From assembly GCA_045125095.1 (NCBI GenBank), contig JBGVMW010000114.1:1-7001 (forward strand): DNA of 7,001 bases. The letters run 5' to 3'. The notes under the pieces were generated by a model. The model made no database searches, had not been told where the DNA came from, and saw only the letters and a list, made by a program, of their open reading frames with translations. The position numbers and the translations under genes were made by a program. Positions within the stretch are counted from its first letter, which is position 1. The number at the start of each line of letters is the position of its first letter. Source of the DNA: JBGVMW01 sp045125095 (GTDB lineage: Bacteria > Bacillota > Clostridia > Lachnospirales > Lachnospiraceae). Shown here in pieces: positions 5,361 through 7,001 of this stretch.

Positions 5361-7001
5361 ACAGACGGAAGGGAACTGCCGGAGTTAGCGGTAAGTGAAT
5401 TATCTGCAGATGTGGAAGGCTATCAAGATTTTATGAAAGCATTGGAAATGGTTTCGCCTGTTCCAATTGGGTACGAGGATATTTCGGGAGAAGCAAAGGG
5501 ATATTACCATACAGAGGAACAGAGAGTAGCCATTCAGCAGGGCATGAGCGAAAGCCAGACGGTTAAAACCGCTATCCATGAAGTGGCACACGCAAAGTTA
5601 CATAGCAGAGAGTTAAATAAGGATACAGACCTTTTGGAACAAAAAGACCGTAACACAAAAGAAGTAGAAGCGGAGAGTATTGCCTATACAGTGTGTCAGC
5701 ATTTTGGTATTGATACCTCTGATTATTCTTTTGGCTATATTGCAGGATGGAGCAGTGGCAAAGAAATGACAGAGTTAAAATCTTCTCTTGACACAATCCG
5801 CAGGACAGCTTCTGAGATGATTAGTGGCATTGAGTTATACTTACAGGAATTACAGAAGGACCGGGTGGTAGAACAGGAGCAGGACATTGTACAAATGCCA
5901 GAGGATTCTGAGTTATCTGTAATGAAACAAGCAGGAAAGAAGAATGAGCTGGAGGAGAGTTCTGCTAACAGGGAAGCACAACTTTTATATGGTAAAGATA
6001 ATAAATTTGGTATCTATCAGCTTAAAGATACATCGGAAGCAAGGGATATTCGCTTTATGAATATGGATTATCTTGAAAGTAAGGGCATTGCAGTTGCTAG
6101 AGAGAATTATGATTTGGTTTACACTGCACCATTGGAAGATGGTACAAACCTTGAGGATATTTATACAAAATTTAATATAGTTCATCCGGACGATTTCAGA
6201 GGTCATTCGTTGTCTGTTAGTGATGTGGTGGTGCTTCATCAGAACGGAGAGAATACATGTCATTATGTAGATTCTTTTGGTTACAGGGAAGTGCCTGAGT
6301 TTGTACAGGAGATTGCGAAAGAAAAATCTTCTATTCAGCAAAATCATGATATTGAAAAAGATAAAGCAAAAGGTCGTAGAGAGATGACACTAGAGGAAGT
6401 CAAAGACTTTGTAAAACAAAGATTTGAAGAACAGCTTCATAATAGTGGTATTGAAGATGTTTCAATGTATATGGAGCGATTTGATGCACTTTATGAACAG
6501 GGGAAAATGGATAATCTTATGCCCACAGAAGAGCAGAAGTATATTATAGAAGATGTATCATTTACGGAAAATGCTAATCTTAGTAGTGAAATAAAAGAGC
6601 CGGAACAAATGGCATTTTCCATTGACGATAAATTTGTCAGCATACAGACCTGTGACGATGGATATGATTATTCCATTTATGATGCAAATTACAAGCTGCT
6701 TGATGGTGGTGTGTATGACAACCCTGATATATCCATTTATGCAGCATTAAAGGATATACTGGAAGATATAGGAATAACAGAACGAGATGAACGTATTCCG
6801 GTTGATTATGAGGAAATTATAGAAAAAGGTGAAGCTGTGGAACAGGCTGAAATAGCAGCACGTCATATCGTTTCGGATTTCAAAGCAAAGACAAATGAGA
6901 TGTTCCATAACATAGAAGGTCAGACACCGGAGGATGTGGAGCAGACCGCCTATGCTTATATAAAATCCAAAATAGAGGAATATGAGATAGATGTGGATAT
7001 T
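5361..7001 (+). pseudogene. Rest of the ArdC-like polyvalent protein gene after the amber codon, 3' partial
   Basis: These 547 codons continue in the same frame as the fragment at 4950 without another stop and run off the window. Numbering from the ATG at 4950 and counting the stop as residue 137, a zincin-type metallopeptidase follows, with HEVAH at 210-214 and downstream EAES (240-243), then AYTVCQHFGIDTSDYSFGYI. From about 345 to 460 comes a YodL-like region (FGIYQLKD, ENYDLVYT, HSLSVSDVVVL). About 555-610 resembles a small accessory domain of large polyvalent proteins (YDYSIYDANYKLLDGG), and more accessory sequence continues to the edge. The intact domains and single lesion suggest a recent nonsense mutation or an error. 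Reinitiation is possible at the ATG at 5433 but no ribosome site precedes it. The product would lack the ssDNA-binding domain. Confidence 0.78.

Noticed and set aside
5400..6347. Three minus-strand frames (63-120 codons) across the ArdC-like gene
   Set aside because: The + strand frame there encodes clear peptidase and YodL-like motifs; the antisense products are unlike known proteins.

Overview
The window looks like a mosaic mobile region from a low-GC Gram-positive bacterium, most likely a gut clostridium (Lachnospiraceae-like). This rests on purine-rich Shine-Dalgarno sites, AT-rich codon use, strong U-tract terminators, and gene families (a Tn7/Mu-like transposase with an ExeA-like ATPase, and an ArdC-type polyvalent protein) that are common on conjugative elements of such organisms. 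All supported genes are on the + strand. The placement is inferred from sequence character, not from a database match.

Positions 1 to about 1863 are the 3' part of a transposon. A DDE transposase, cut by the window start, overlaps by 8 bases a helper AAA+ ATPase. Next come a GC-rich hairpin and three GTGACA repeats at 23-24 base spacing. The last repeat ends in ACA at 1863, a plausible right terminus. Base composition then turns visibly AT-rich.

Positions about 1864-4853 form an AT-rich island with four co-directional genes and one strong terminator. They encode a 488-aa metallo-beta-lactamase-fold protein with extra cysteine clusters (2083-3549), a 141-aa charged helical protein (3610-4035), a basic 60-aa protein (4037-4219) and a 185-aa helical protein (4239-4796). 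The last three match no family I recognise. The layout (one metallohydrolase plus small helical partners, on a mobile element, unlike its neighbours in composition) is what one expects of a compact conflict or defence module, but the sequence alone does not prove that role.

Positions 4854-7001 return to a moderate-GC backbone. A second terminator-like hairpin precedes a large ArdC-like polyvalent gene (ssDNA-binding domain, HExxH metallopeptidase, YodL-like region, further accessory domains) that runs off the window. An in-frame amber codon at 5358-5360 splits it after the N-terminal domain, while the remaining 547 codons are open and well conserved in character. The break is therefore recent, an artefact, or somehow bypassed. 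The simplest overall reading is an integrative conjugative element whose accessory slot, upstream of the ArdC-type gene, holds a transposon and a four-gene cargo operon.
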